From NCBI GenBank assembly GCA_018857735.1, contig JABMCL010000767.1, positions 388,501 through 452,500 on the forward strand: a DNA stretch of 64,000 nucleotides, written 5' to 3'. The notes beneath the pieces are model-generated. The model was given only the letters and a program-made list of their open reading frames with translations, ran no database searches and had not been told where the DNA came from. Positions 51,301 to 63,645 of this stretch are shown here, one piece after another. Each line of letters begins with the position of its first letter. The stretch's first letter is position 1. The translations under genes were made by a program, and so were the position numbers. The DNA is from Alviniconcha marisindica. Its lineage: Eukaryota > Mollusca > Gastropoda > Provannidae.

Positions 51301-51327
51301 GGGGTCTCCAATTCTGGAGAACAACTC

Positions 51328-52360
51328 TACTGCTGTAGTCTGTGGATGCCGGACAGAAGGTGTAACTTGTGGCTACTGCTGTAGTCTGTGGATCGACAGA
51401 AGGTGTAACTTGTTGCTTACTGCTGTAGTCTGTGGATCGACAGAAGGTGTAACTTGTTGCTACTGTTGTAGTCTGTGGATGGACAGAAAGTGTAACTTGT
51501 TGCTACTGCCGTAGTCTATGGATGGACAGAAGGTGTAACTTGTTGCTACTGCTGTAGTCTGTGGATGGACAGGTGTAACTTGTTGCTACTGCTGTAGTCT
51601 GTGGATGGACAGGTGTAACTTGTTGCTACTGCTGTAGTCTGTGGATGGACAGGTGTAACTTGTTGCTACTGCTGTAGTCTGTGGATGGACAGAAAGTGTA
51701 ACTTGTTGCTACTGCTGTAGTCTGTGGATGGACAGAAAGTGTAACTTGTTGCTACTGCTGTAGTCTGTGGATGGACAGATGTAACGTGTTGCTACTGCTA
51801 TAGTCTGTGGATAGACAGGCGTTGATGTAACTTGTTGCTACAGCTGTAGTCTGTGGATGGACAGAAGGTGTAACTTGTTGCTACAGCTGTAGTCTGTGGA
51901 TGGACAGGTGTAACTTGTTGCTACTGCTGTAGTCTGTGGATCGACAGAAGGTGTAACTTGTTGCTACTGCTGTAGTCTGTGGATGGACAGAAGGTGTAAC
52001 TTGTTGCTACTGCTGTAGTCTGTGGATGGACAGGTGTAACTTGTTGCTACTGCTGTAGTCTGTGGATGGACAGGTGTAACGTGTTCCTACTGCTGTAGTC
52101 TGCGGATAGACAGGTGTTGGTGTAACTTGTTGCTACTGCTGTAGTCTGTGGATGGACAGGTGTAACGTGTTCCTACTGCTGTAGTCTGTGGATGGACAGG
52201 TGTAACGTGTTCCTACTGCTGTAGTCTGTGGATAGACAGGTGTTGGTGTAACTTGTTGCTACAGCTGTAGTCTGTGGATGGACAGGTGTAACTTGTTGCT
52301 ACAGCTGTAGTCTGTGGATGGACAGGTGTTACTTGTTGCTACAGCTGTAGTCTGACTGAG
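51328..52360. repeat. Minisatellite, 37-43 bp unit, right half
   Basis: The same unit as 45255-46498, about 24 copies, ending with a diverged unit (GTCTGACTGAGC). Confidence 0.95.
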
Positions 52361-52489
52361 CTGAATATGTCTGTGGATGGACAGAAGATGTCAGTGTAAC
52401 TGGCTAGCACTTATTTAGTATTTGTTTCCATTTTTAGTGATTAACTTTGCATTTCTTATACTAGCATAACTGATGTTAGACTATGTATT

Positions 52490-52660
52490 TATTAACAATA
52501 AATCGTTTTATTTACTCTAAGGAAACGTTTGTATATTATAAAAGAAGAAGAAGAAAATGAAAGTTCTTGTTTTAGAGATGGTGGTTCTATGAATGATTTT
52601 TTTCTTTTTTTCTTCTTTCTTTCTAGAAAATAAGAAGAAAACGTACTGAATAAAATTGCT
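52490..52660 (+). terminator. Candidate poly(A) signals
   Basis: AATAAA occurs at 52497-52502 and 52649-52654 in non-array sequence downstream of the WD40 gene. If either is used, the WD40 3' untranslated region would be about 8 kb and include the transposon; an earlier end is equally possible. Confidence 0.3.
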
Positions 52661-52814
52661 GTATCGCAGTGGCATGTGTTGTTTGCCGTTTTGTGGGTGG
52701 CTGTGTGAAATACATGGAGGACATGGCAGGGAAGAGACAGATGATATCAGATGCCTTCATTAATTGTGTTTGGACAAACAGCTAGACGAAATAACTCGCC
52801 TCTTCCCTCGCAAA

Positions 52815-54350
52815 TTTCCATCTGACCACCATGTGGTACTGTGTTAACTGGTGGAATGCACGGTGATCTGACCACCATGTGGTACTGTTAACTGCACGAT
52901 GATCTGACCACCATGTGGTACTGTGTTAACTGCACGATGATCTGACCACCATGTGGTACTGTGTTAACTGCACGATGATCTGACCACCATGTGGTACTGT
53001 GTTACTGGTGGAATGCACGATGATCTGACCACCATGTGGTACTGTTAACTGTACGATGATCTGACCACCATGTGGTACTGTGTTAACTGTATGATGATCT
53101 GACCACCATGTGGTACTGTTAACTGCACGATGATCTGACCACCATGTGGTACTGTTAACTGCACGATGATCTGACCACCATGTGGTACTGTTAACTGCAC
53201 GATGATCTGACCACCATGTGGTACTGTTAACTGTACGATGATCTGACCACCATGTGGTACTGTGTTAACTGGTGGATGCACGATGATCTGACCACCATGT
53301 GGTACTGTTAACTGTACGATGATCTGACCACCATGTGGTACTGTGTTAACTGGTGGAATGCACGATGATCTGACCACCATGTGGTACTGTTAACTGCACG
53401 ATGATCTGACCACCATGTGGTACTGTTAACTGTACGATGATCTGACCACCATGTGGTACTGTTTAACTGGTGGAATGCACGATGATCTGACCACCATGTG
53501 GTACTGTTAACTGTACGATGATCTGACCACCATGTGGTACTGTGTTAACTGGTGGAATGCACGACGATCTGACCACCATGTGGTACTGTGTTAACTGGTG
53601 GAATGCACGATGAACTGACCACCATGTGGTACTGTTAACTGCACGATGATCTGACCACCATGTGGTACTGTTAACTGTACGATGATCTGACCACCATGTG
53701 GTACTGTGTTGACTGTACGATGATCTGACCACCATGTGGTACTGTTGACTGTACGATGATCTGACCACCATGTGGTGCTGTTAACCGCACGATGATCTGA
53801 CCACCATGTGGTACTGTGTTAACTGCACGATGATCTGACCACCATGTGGTACTGTGTTAACTGGTGGAATGCACGATGATCTGACTGCGTTAACTGCACG
53901 ATGATCTGACCACCATGTGGTACTGTGTTGACTGGTGGAATGCACGATGATCTGACCACCATGTGGTACTGTTAACTGCACGATGATCTGACCACCATGT
54001 GGTGCTGTTAACCGCACGATGATCTGACCACCATGTGGTACTGTGTTAATGCACGATGATCTGACCACCATGTGGCACTGTTCTGACTGGTGGAATGCAC
54101 GATCTGACCGCCACGTGGCACTGTTCTGACTGGTGGAATGCACGATCTGACCACTACGTGGCACTGTGCTGACTGGTGGAATGCACGATCTGACCGCCAC
54201 GTGGCACTGTGCTGACTGGTGGAATGCACGATCTGACCGCCACGTGGCACTGTGCTGACTAGTGGAATGCACGATCTGACCGCCACGTGGCACTGTGCTG
54301 ACTATGGAATGCACGATCTGACCACTACGTGGTATTGTGTTAACTGGTGG
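52815..54350. repeat. Minisatellite, ~36 bp unit
   Basis: About 40 units of GATCTGACCACCATGTGGTA then CTGTTAACTGCAC, some with an extra TGGTGGAAT. Each unit contains the near-palindrome CCACCATGTGG. Confidence 0.95.
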
Positions 54351-54359
54351 AATGCGTGA

Positions 54360-54630
54360 TAATTGGAATGTGATTCAGCATTCAGATGATTGCAGTTTGC
54401 TTCAAGTAATTTATTTTTAACTGCAATCCCTCATCATCAGTCACCGTCCGCCTTTACATAGTTTGAAGGTTCGGTTTGGAATCCACCAGTCATTCGCTGC
54501 ATTGCTATGAAAACAACCAACAACAAACTAAAAAATCTAAAACACAAAATAGCAACAACGTCCCCCCAAAACTACAGCAAAACAGCAAAGCACTACAGCA
54601 ATAACAACAACAACAAAAACACATCACAAC
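54360..54630. other. Short unassigned spacer
   Basis: AT-rich, A-rich towards the CA run. No feature recognised. Confidence 0.45.
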
Positions 54631-54639
54631 AACAACAAC

Positions 54640-54642
54640 ACA

Positions 54643-54735
<93 letters not shown>

Positions 54736-54901
54736 ATGATGATGATGTAGAGCTTCATGTTCTTGGATGTCGGTTGACATATTAGGGACAAACTGACCAG
54801 TGCCTAAGCACGGTGCAATGCTGCTTTACGTCCACAGAAACCGTCAGGCTTATTAGGACGGAAAGCCCAGGACGGCCACCTCGACTTTCACACAGTTCCT
54901 G

Positions 54902-54941
<40 letters not shown>

Positions 54942-54973
54942 AGGCCACACACACACACACCACACCACACATA

Positions 54974-55015
<42 letters not shown>

Positions 55016-55016
55016 C

Positions 55017-55069
<53 letters not shown>

Positions 55070-55070
55070 C
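54640..55070. repeat. CA and CT microsatellites with SINE fragment
   Basis: (CA)n at 54642-54732, (CT)n at 54906-54938 and (CA)n at 54949-55066. Between them, about 54815-54860 on the minus strand matches the SINE tail CCTAATAAGCCT... GGTTTCTGTGGACG. Confidence 0.9.
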
Positions 55071-55189
55071 AAGAGGGGAGAGGGGGGGGTGGCGGTGGGG
55101 ACAGCGAGGATTTCCGTCCTGACATCATTTGACCTCGGTAAACTTGGTGCAGGGGCCACTGTCGCCAGGGGGCGGCCCCAGCGGCGGGG

Positions 55190-56430
55190 ATAGGCACCGT
55201 CACCACCACTACACACCGTCACCACCACTACACACCGTCACCACCGTCACCACCACTACACACCGTCACCACCACTACACACCGTCACCACCGTCACCAC
55301 CACTACACACCGTCACCACCACCACACACCGTCACCACCACTACACACCGTCACCACCACTACACACCGTCACCACCGTCACCACCACTACACACCGTCA
55401 CCACCACTACACACCGTCACCACCACTACACACCGTCACCCCCCCGTCACCACCACTACTCACCGTCACCACCACTACACACCGTCACCACCACTACCCG
55501 TCACCACCCTACCACCCTACACACCGTCACCACCACTACCACCGTCACCACCACTACACACCGTCACCACCACACGTCACCACCACTACACACCGTCACC
55601 ACCACTACACACCGTCACCACCACTACACACCGTCACCACCACACACCGTCACCCCACTACACACCGTCACCACCACCACACACCGTCACCACTCACCAC
55701 CGTCACCCCCACACACCGTCACCACCACCACACACCGTCACCACTCACCACACCGTCACCACCACACACCTCACCCCGTCACCACCACCACACGTCACCA
55801 CCGTCACCCCCACACACCGTCACCACCACACACCGTCACCACCACCACACACCGTCACCCCACACACCGTCACCACCGTCACCCCCACACACTGTCACCA
55901 CCACACACCGTCCACCACACACCACACACCTCACACCGTCACCCCCACACACTGTCACCACCACACACCGTCACCACCGTCACCCCCACACACTGTCACC
56001 ACCACACACCGTCACCACCACCACACACCGTCACCACCGTCACCCCCACCACCGTCACCACCTCACACACCGCACCACCGTCACCCCCACACACCGTCAC
56101 CACCACCACCACCGTCACCACCCACACCACCGTCACCACCGTCACCCCCACACACGTCACCACCACACACCGTCACCACCACCGTCACCACCACACACTG
56201 TCACCCACACACACCGTCACCACACACACCGTCACCACCCACACACCGCCACCCACCACCGTCACCACCACACACCGTCACCACCACACACCGTCACCAC
56301 CACACACCGTCACCCACACACACCGTCACCACCACACACCGTCACCACTGTCACCCACACACACCGTCACCCCCACACACCGTCACCACAACACACCGCC
56401 ACCACCACACACCGTCACCACCACACACCG
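55190..56430. repeat. CACCGTCACCACCACTACAC array, 1.2 kb
   Basis: More than 70 copies of CACCGTCACC with CACTACACA, ACACA or CCCCC spacers. The plus strand is almost free of G outside CCGTC. The 466-codon open frame is a His/Pro/Thr/Ser artefact. Confidence 0.95.
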
Positions 56431-56499
56431 TCACCACCACCCCAACCCCACGGCCCCTCCCCACCACCACCCCGCCCTTCCCATCCCCGCCCCGCGACT

Positions 56500-57250
56500 A
56501 GAACTGAACCGGAAGTGTTTGCAGCATAAATTGTAGAGAATTGTGTATGTGGCTTGCAGCACGCACACTGTAAGTCTGCCCCGGTCAGCGGAATGTGGGC
56601 CTTTCCGGTTCATCAAATGGATTTTCCCCACTCTTCCTCAAACGTGACGTCAAGTGTGCTATTACGAACCGTCGCCACGTCATTGTTTTGTAATTGGCTG
56701 AGCAGTGGCCACGTCAGTGTTTGTAACTCACAGAACCGTGGCCACGTCAGTGTTTGTGACTGACAGAACCGTGGCCACGTCAGTGTTTGTGACTGACAGA
56801 ACCGCAGTGGCCACGTCAGTGTTTGTGACTGACATAGCCATGGATGGCCCTGAGAGTCCACTGGCCACTTCATTCGCCTCGTGACTGGACAGTAAACATC
56901 GGATAACTAACCAGGAAACGTCATGTTGTCGTAAGATAGAGCCGCCTCAGACTTCCGGCACTGGTTGGTCGTGACGTATTTGCACTGCCGGCGTTTCACT
57001 CGCCGCGACCTGGATAAAAATAATGAAATATCCCTCCCTCGAGACGGACGACTAGGACTACACCGGAAGTGTACGATGCAGAACGTAACGGTAGTTTATT
57101 AGACCCACGACGCACGCGCAAGAAGAAACCGGAAGTGTCTGTTGTCCGGCAGCCGGAGCGGGGACTGCCGACGCAGAAATGAAGGCTGCCTTTCAGTGTT
57201 GAGACGTGAGAGCTGACAGCTGGTCTCCCTCTAAAGCCTGCAGAAGGTTA
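56500..57250 (+). promoter_or_regulatory. Candidate TATA-less promoter with ETS motifs
   Basis: ACCGGAAGTG occurs at 56508, 57062 and 57128 on the plus strand, and CCGGAAGT at about 56951 on the minus strand. These are GABP/ETS-type sites typical of housekeeping promoters. The sequence is GC-richer than its surroundings and not tandem. An ATG (57178) opens only a very short frame. CAG-AAG|GTTAAA near 57247 could be a 5'-untranslated exon donor. No downstream exon is identified in the window. Confidence 0.4.
56685..56845. repeat. Minisatellite, ~34 bp unit, four copies
   Basis: GTGGCCACGTCAGTGTTTGT then GACTGACAGAACC. Each unit carries CACGTCA, a CREB/E-box-like core, within the candidate promoter region. 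Confidence 0.88.
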
Positions 57251-57469
57251 AACTATAGCCACGCATGCTTCGCACACTGCCAGAAATGTCTTCCTTGTCC
57301 TAGTTTCTGCATTTCACGTCCATTCACCTTTGTTTTTCGTGTCTGCTACTGAATGAGTACATTTTACAGCAGCCGGTCAGGCCGGATTAATGCATTTCGT
57401 CCGGTTAACGAACTTATAAAGTTCATCTTTACTTTTTATGCAAACGACACTCACTAACGCGTACAGAAC

Positions 57470-57600
57470 AACTGCGGGTCAGAAAGAGTCAGTGTAATGA
57501 ATGGCGCTTACAGCTGCCGGTCAGAAAGAAAGAGAGTATAATTATGAATGGCACCAAACCGGCTGGTCAGAAAGAAAGAGTCAGCATAATCATGAATGAC
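57470..57600. repeat. Three short tandem copies
   Basis: CGGTCAGAAAGAAAGAGTCA... followed by TAATNATGAATGGC, about 45 bp each. Confidence 0.8.
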
Positions 57601-58355
57601 GTCTGTGCCGCTGGGGCCGTTATGCCCAAGGGCCACACACTAACGAACCACCTTACTGTGAACCAATTACTGACTAGGATCTAGTCGTAAGGACAGGGAC
57701 TTTGAGTCAGTAATGGCTGACCCAGTTCTTTACAATCAAATGGACGTTTCGTTGGGCTGTCCGCGTTGTGGAAACAGTCATAACGGTGTGGGTGCACTCC
57801 ACGCTCAAAAATAGCCGTCTGCTCAATTCGGCATCCTACCCCCCAATGAGCTTCGTTACGGCATAATAATTATTCAGCCTCGGTTCGAAGTTTCTATTTT
57901 GGTAGCCCCTCCCCCCCCCCCCCCCCCCCCCCCCACACACACACACAGTGACACACCCACCCACCCACCCACACATAAACCTTGCATCCGCGTAGCAGCG
58001 TAGGCTGGCTACAGGCCGTAAGCTTGGCTGGGTTTTACTGTGACAGTAATCAGGTTTCTATTTCGATAAGGAGCCCCCTGCGCTCAGTGCAACGCTAGGT
58101 GCAGGCCGAAACTGGATGAAGGCCCCTCTCAGTCAGTGCTCACTGACGCTGGATGCGGAGCTGTTACGGCCGTTTTGTCTTGCTGTGCCTGCAGTATGCC
58201 GCCCGGAATAGAGCACGGAATGACTGACCTACAACCCCCGCCGTAATATTTTACATAAGATCGTTTTTATTGTCCTTACAGCAAAGCGCCGACAGTGGAA
58301 TCAGTTTGGGTGTGAGGCGTAATAATCATAACGAATAAAAACGCATCAATAGTTC
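57601..58355. other. Unassigned sequence with poly-C run
   Basis: Non-tandem apart from a ~26-base C run at 57908-57933 and CCCA repeats after it. No exon recognised. Confidence 0.45.
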
Positions 58356-58361
58356 GAGCAT

Positions 58362-58403
<42 letters not shown>
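58362..58403. repeat. (CA)n microsatellite
   Basis: About 20 CA units. The sequence around it to 59150 is unique, with a T run at 58787-58801 and A-rich stretches. Confidence 0.93.
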
Positions 58404-58404
<1 letters not shown>

Positions 58405-59164
58405 CGCTCGATGGACCAGCCGCTGAGAGGCCCAATGTACCGGCTAATTCACAGCTTGAACGCGAGAAAGGAGTTACTCCCCTTGGACCTACACGTTGCA
58501 GTTTGTAGGCCGGAACGCTTTGCAATTTACCCAGGCCTTGCGTCACCCGCGGAACATGGCGACAGAAAAGACTAGCGGCAACGTCTTGCCCGGTTTCCAC
58601 CGTAAATAACTCTTGGAGAACTTACTTTTGGTTGGGAATATTTTTGACACTAAGTACCGTGATAATACAACAACAAAACCGCTCCTTGTTGTTGCGAAAT
58701 GCAGGCTCAATAAACTCGACAACAAAAGCAAAACCAGAAACATTGAACACACAGCAGTACCATTACGCTGTATATTGCAGGGTGTTTTTTTTTTTTTTTT
58801 TGTATTGTAATGCATATGATTATGTGTAAGTGGAATACAGATGGAAACAGCAGAGGGCAAAAGAAAAAGAAAAAAAAAGAGAAAAAACACCAGCGGGGGG
58901 AAAGAGCCGAACGACTGACCTGCACGTCTACACAGACCGCTCAGTCCTGGCCACAGGTACGCGCGCCGCTCCAAGACAAAAGGACAGAGGGGGAAACGGC
59001 CCGATCCACACGCCGTCCTCCGCACGGTCGGCTCGGGGTGACCCTGGTCGCCCGCAAAACACAACAGCTAACGGAAAAACATCAACAGCGGACGGCGGGC
59101 GTGGCATGGAATAAACAGCTTAACACAGTTTGCACGGATTAATAGATAGCAGGTATTTTAGCCA

Positions 59165-59565
59165 TAGCAAGGACTGGCGGTCGCTGACTGAAGTCGTTAA
59201 GGACTAGAAAGGACTGACGGTCGCTGACAGAGTTCATTAAGGGCTAGAAAGGACTGGCGGTCGCTGACTGAGTTCATTAAGGACTAGAAAGGACTGACGG
59301 TCGCTGACAGAGTTCATTAAGGGCTAGAAAGGACTGGCGGTCGCTGACTGAAGTCGTTAAGGACTAGAAAGGACTGACGGTCGCTGACAGAGTTCATTAA
59401 GGGCTAGAAGGACTGGCGGTCGCTGACTGAAGTCGTTAAGGACTAGAAAGGACTGACGGTCGCTGACAGAAGTCGTTAAGGACTAGAAAGGACTGACGGT
59501 CGCTGACAGAGTTCATTAAGGGCTAAAATGACTGACGGTCGCTGACTGAAGTCGTTTAGGATTCT
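59165..59565. repeat. Minisatellite, ~40 bp unit
   Basis: Ten units of GAAAGGACTGACGGTCGCTG with alternating ends ACAGAGTTCATTAAGGGC and ACTGAAGTCGTTAAGGAC, so two variants alternate. Confidence 0.93.
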
Positions 59566-59596
59566 GATTCACTTTCGACAACGGTCATAAGCAGGG

Positions 59597-59890
59597 AGCG
59601 GCGATAGCTCAGTGGTAGAGCGCTGGACTCGTGGTCGAAAGGTCGCGGGTTCGAGTCCCGGCAGAAACGACTGGAAAATGTTCTTTTCCAAGGCTGACTC
59701 TTATTCCGGCATCTGTTCCAACCCCCGTGTTACCGTAGTAGCACGTAAAAGATCCCGGTCATTCTGCCAAAAGTGTAGGTGGCTGGTTACAGCTAAACAT
59801 ACATGCACACTCCGTATATGGGTCATTCTCCTGAAAACTGGACCAAATAGTGTGCCGCTTTCTCAATGAAATAAAAATTAAACTAAAACA
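59597..59890 (+). mobile_element. tRNA-derived SINE
   Basis: The head has A box TAGCTCAGTGGTAGAGCG and B box GGGTTCGAGTCCC at tRNA spacing. The anticodon stem is imperfect and no closed acceptor stem follows, so it is not a working tRNA. The body (TACCGTAGTAGCACGTAAAA then GATCCCGGTCATTCTGCC) is a typical conserved SINE core. It ends in an A-rich tail. Confidence 0.82.
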
Positions 59891-61022
59891 TGAAACTTTT
59901 TAAACTACCGCTATATTTCTGACTGTAATGTGTTTGGAGAAATAAGGGAAATGCCACAATGGGTGAATGCATCATTATTTCTTGCGCTGTGAGCCTTTTT
60001 TGGTAAAAATCGCGACATTTTCATGGCCGCCATTTGTGACATGGCTATGGGAAGGTTAGCTGATCGCAAATATTTCCCTGGAATCGTTCATGATTGAATA
60101 AAAACGGGTTTCATGAGAAAGAAGGAGGCTAGTTCTTACATACAAATGGTATTTATTGTGTGTTGCTTGCTACTAACAGCTCCAAACAAAGGAAAGATAA
60201 TCAGTGTCTCGCACGTTACCGATGGTGTCTTCTGAGTGTGTATCACGATATTGTGACTTGTTCACAACGGAAACTAAAGAACTTTCTTTTTTCATCGTTT
60301 GGTAGATAACACATTTCACCTTATTTTTAATGCTTGTTTGATGACACGAGAGTAGATAGAAATAAATTACAGTCATTTCTTCAGGGGTGGTTGACGTGGT
60401 GTCTTACAATGGTGTAACGTGCGACCACACAAAAGAATTATTTCTGCTTGTGCCATTGACTTTCGACCTACCCTAACGCACCAGTCCACATCAGCTGACT
60501 TGCGGCAGCAACGTTTGACCTCTTTTTGCGCTGTGTGTGGTGTATTATTTTCCCCCCCCTAATTACTTTGGGGGGGAAAAGAAAGAAAAGAAAAAATGGA
60601 AAAAAAGGAAAAGAAATGTGTGATCTACTTTGTGCATATCTGTACTTCGAAGAAGACATTTTAAACCAAAATCGTTAAAGAGGCAGGACAATTAAAACAT
60701 TTTTTTTTAAATGTCAGAAGTGACAGATATTCCTGTATTAATTAGGAAATATTGTGTAATAAAAAAGGCAAGAGTCAAACTGGCCACTGAGCCGACTCTA
60801 TTCATGCATTTCTGGTGTCTTCTGTAACACGCGAGACACGACCTATGACGTAACATAATGCACAATTAATCAAGTTCCTGTCACCCTGTCAATTTATGTC
60901 TTATATTTATGTACACTAGAGATGTCAAGCTTTCATTCCCAAATAATAGCATTAAAAAATTCACACTTTGAATTTTCACCCTCTATGTCACAGTTTTGAC
61001 CAGTTTTCAGGAGAATGACCTC
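59819..61022. mobile_element. Possible 1.2-kb element between inverted ends
   Basis: GGTCATTCTCCTGAAAACTGG at the left (59820) recurs in reverse complement ending at about 61021, 24 of 27 bases matching. This could be the terminal inverted repeats of a DNA element. Alternatively the right copy may be a fragment of the same SINE in opposite orientation. No clear target duplication or protein. Confidence 0.4.
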
Positions 61023-61239
61023 TATGGCTTCGAATGAACTGACATTGTCAACTGGTGCATGGCTGTATGTTGTACACAGAACGTGCGCCGAGACGGCAGC
61101 AGTTTCACGTGACAGTGCTGTAAACACGTCACTTCGGTGGACACTCAAAGGGCGCTATAGAAAGTCACTCATTGGGAATGACACGCGACAAGAGCGCAGT
61201 GAATCTCGTGGGATGTAACTTTTACACTTGTCCTTCTCA

Positions 61240-62160
61240 TCACAAGTTTGAAACCTGCGTTACACGAGATGAGACAGAGCAAGTTTGAAACCTGCGTTAC
61301 ACGAGATGAGAACAGAGCAAGTTTGAAACCTGCGTTACACGAGATGAGAACAGAGCAAGTTTGAAACCTGCGTCACACGAGATGAGAACAGAGCAAGTTT
61401 GAAACCTGCGTTACACGAGATGAGAACAGAGCAAGTTTGAAACCTGCGTCACACGAGATGAAAACAGAGCAAGTTTGAAACCTGCGTCACACGAGATGAG
61501 AACAGAGAAAGTTTGAAACCTGCGTCACACGAGATGAGAACAGAGCAAGTTTGAAACCTGCGTCACACGAGATGAAAACAGAGCAAGTTTGAAACCTGCG
61601 TCACACGAGATGAGAACAGAGCAAGTTTGAAACCTGCGTCACACGAGATGAGAACAGAGCAGTTTGAAACCTGCGTCACACGAGATGAGAACAGAGCATG
61701 TTTGAAACCTGCGTTACACGAGATGAGAACAGAGCAAGTTTGAAACCTGCGTTACACGGGATGAGAACAGAGAAAGTTTGAAACTTGCGTTACACGAGAT
61801 GAGAACAGAGAAAGTTTGAAACCTGCGTTACACGAGATGAGAACAGAGAAAGTTTGAAACCTGCGTTACACGAGATGAGAACAGAGCAAGTTTGAAACCT
61901 GCGTTACACGCGATGAAAACAGAGCAAGTTTGAAACTTGCGTCACACGAGATGAAAACAGAAAGTTTGAAACCTGCGTTACACGAGATGAGAACAGAGAA
62001 AGTTTGAAACCTGCGTTACACGAGATGAAAACAGAGCAAGTTTGAAACCTGCGTTACACGAGATGAAAACAGAGAAAGTTTGAAACTTGCGTTACACGAG
62101 ATGAAAACAGAAAGTTTGAAACCTGCGTTACACGAGATGAGAACAGAGCAAGTTTGACAT
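61240..62160. repeat. Minisatellite, ~38 bp unit, ~24 copies
   Basis: GCAAGTTTGAAACCTGCGTT then ACACGAGATGAGAACAGA. A C/T variant (GCGTCACACG or GCGTTACACG) is distributed in blocks. One and a half units reappear at 62758-62822, beyond an inserted 0.6 kb. Confidence 0.95.
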
Positions 62161-62400
62161 TTCTTCAGCCTCTTCTTTTAAGTCCTTTCAGAGTCGACCA
62201 GGCCGCAGTCTCCACAACCGGCAGACAGTCCCCGCCTCTCCATCAATGTCAACATCATGTATAGTTTGGGCTTTAGATTAGCTGTCTTGTTTATTGTTCA
62301 TTTTGGTTTTATTAACACCCAAAGCGCCCATCGTGACTACCTGTTAAGTACATACATTATTACTGCTGGACTTGCAACACTCTGCCGGAACCCTGTCCGT
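62161..62400. other. Unique spacer inside the interrupted array
   Basis: AT-rich, with no recognisable feature. It is part of the sequence separating the two parts of the array. Confidence 0.45.
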
Positions 62401-62745
62401 GACAGGAAGAAGTTAAAGTAAGTAAACATGGTGCTTAACATCCACAGAAACCATAAGGCTTATTAGGGACGGGGAGAAGGGGGGTCAGGGGGTATGGAGG
62501 TGGGGGGAAAGGGAGATTATATACCTATGCTACACTGTCACAACCAGAATGATTCCTGCATTAAGATGGGTAGCGATGGGAGCCATTTTAATGTTTCAGT
62601 AGGAAGTGATGGACAAAGTCACAGGACAGTGTCCACAAACCACAACTTTTGAAGAGAAAGGAGAGCCGAAGCGGTATCGAACCGAGGTCCTTCCGCTTAC
62701 CAGCCTAACGCCTTACCGCTGGGCCACACCGGCTCACAGAAAGAA
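62400..62745 (-). mobile_element. tRNA-derived SINE, near full length
   Basis: On the minus strand the head reads GTGTGGCCCAGCGGTAAGGC (A box) and CTCGGTTCGATACCGC (B box). The body contains AATGCAGGAATCATTCTGG. The 3' end reads CCTAATAAGCCTTATGG then TTTCTGTGGATGTTAAGC. Fragments of this family occur at 2325, 36455, 39285 and 54815. Confidence 0.8.
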
Positions 62746-63089
62746 GAAGAAGAAGAGAGTAAGTTTGAAACCTGCGCTACACGAGATGAGAAGACAGCAA
62801 GTTTGAAACCTACATAACACGACCAGTCGCTCGACGGTGACATAACGCTCTCTCGTTTCACATAGCAACTGGTCGTACGTCACGCAGTATTATGACCGTG
62901 ATGGAAAGCTGATTGTAGCTGTCAGGACTAGAAGGGAATAAATTTGACTGATGTCTCTGGAGCGGTCATTCTGGCCGGGTCAAAAACTGGGCAACAGGTT
63001 TCGCCTCTAGCTGTACGGTAATGGCCGTTTTCCTAGCGTCCGTAGTGACCGGGGTTGCTGGGGCCACAGAGCGGGACTGCAGGCCACAG

Positions 63090-63645
63090 ACGTTGCTCGC
63101 GACCATGCAGCAAAGAGTCAGTTCAGTAAGGCTGCAAGCAGCCAGTAAACACAGCCACCCGTAGTACTGTTCAAACAGGCAAGGAAGGCTGCACACAGAC
63201 TCTAAACATAACCACTTGCATTACTGTTCAAACAGACGATAAGTAAGGCTGCAAATAGTCAGCAAACCTAGCCACCTGCAGTACTGTTCAAACAGACGAT
63301 AAGCAAGTAACCAAATAGCCAGCAAACCTAGCCACTAGCAGCATTGTTCAGACAGACGATAAGGAAGTAACCAGTCAGCAAACCTAGCCACTAGCAGCAT
63401 TGTTCAGACAGACGATAAGGAAGTAACCAGTCAGCAAACCTAGCCACCTGCAGTACTGTCCAGACAGAAGATAAGCAAGTAACCAAATAGTCAGCAAACC
63501 TAGCCACTAGCAGCATTGTTCAGACAGACAACAAGCAAGTAAGCAAACAGTCAACAAATCTAGCCACCTTCAGTATTGCTCAGACAGACAACAAGCAAGT
63601 AAGCAAACAGTCAGCAAACCTAGCCACCAGCAGCATTGCTCAAGC
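63090..63645. repeat. Minisatellite, 50-62 bp unit
   Basis: About nine units of AACCTAGCCACCTGCAGTAC then TGTTCAGACAGACGATAAGC. Unit length varies by loss of the CCAAATAG piece. Confidence 0.92.

Larger units (their letters stand above)
46499..51327 (-). mobile_element. 4.8-kb DNA transposon with TIRs and 4-bp TSD
   Basis: Both ends read inward GAGTTGTTCTCCAGAATTGG, a perfect 20-bp inverted repeat that continues with one mismatch. The element is flanked by TACT at 46495-46498 and 51328-51331. Removing one TACT and the element restores the array unit (TTGTTGC-TACT-GCTGTAG), so the insertion is certain in outline. Termini beginning GAG and a 4-bp duplication would suit a Sola-type element, but I recall those traits only from memory. 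It encodes a decayed protein on the minus strand (46568-48304) and holds a nested fold-back element. It lies downstream of the WD40 stop, perhaps in its 3' untranslated region. Confidence 0.88.

Noticed and set aside
55129..56529. 466-codon frame rich in His, Pro, Thr and Ser
   Set aside because: A by-product of the CACCGTCACC array, which has few stop codons in any frame.
59597..59672. Functional tRNA gene
   Set aside because: A and B boxes are good, but the acceptor stem does not close, the anticodon stem is mismatched and a SINE body follows.
59612..59869. 85-codon frame with MVERWTRGRKVAGSSPGR
   Set aside because: A familiar spurious translation of a tRNA-derived SINE.
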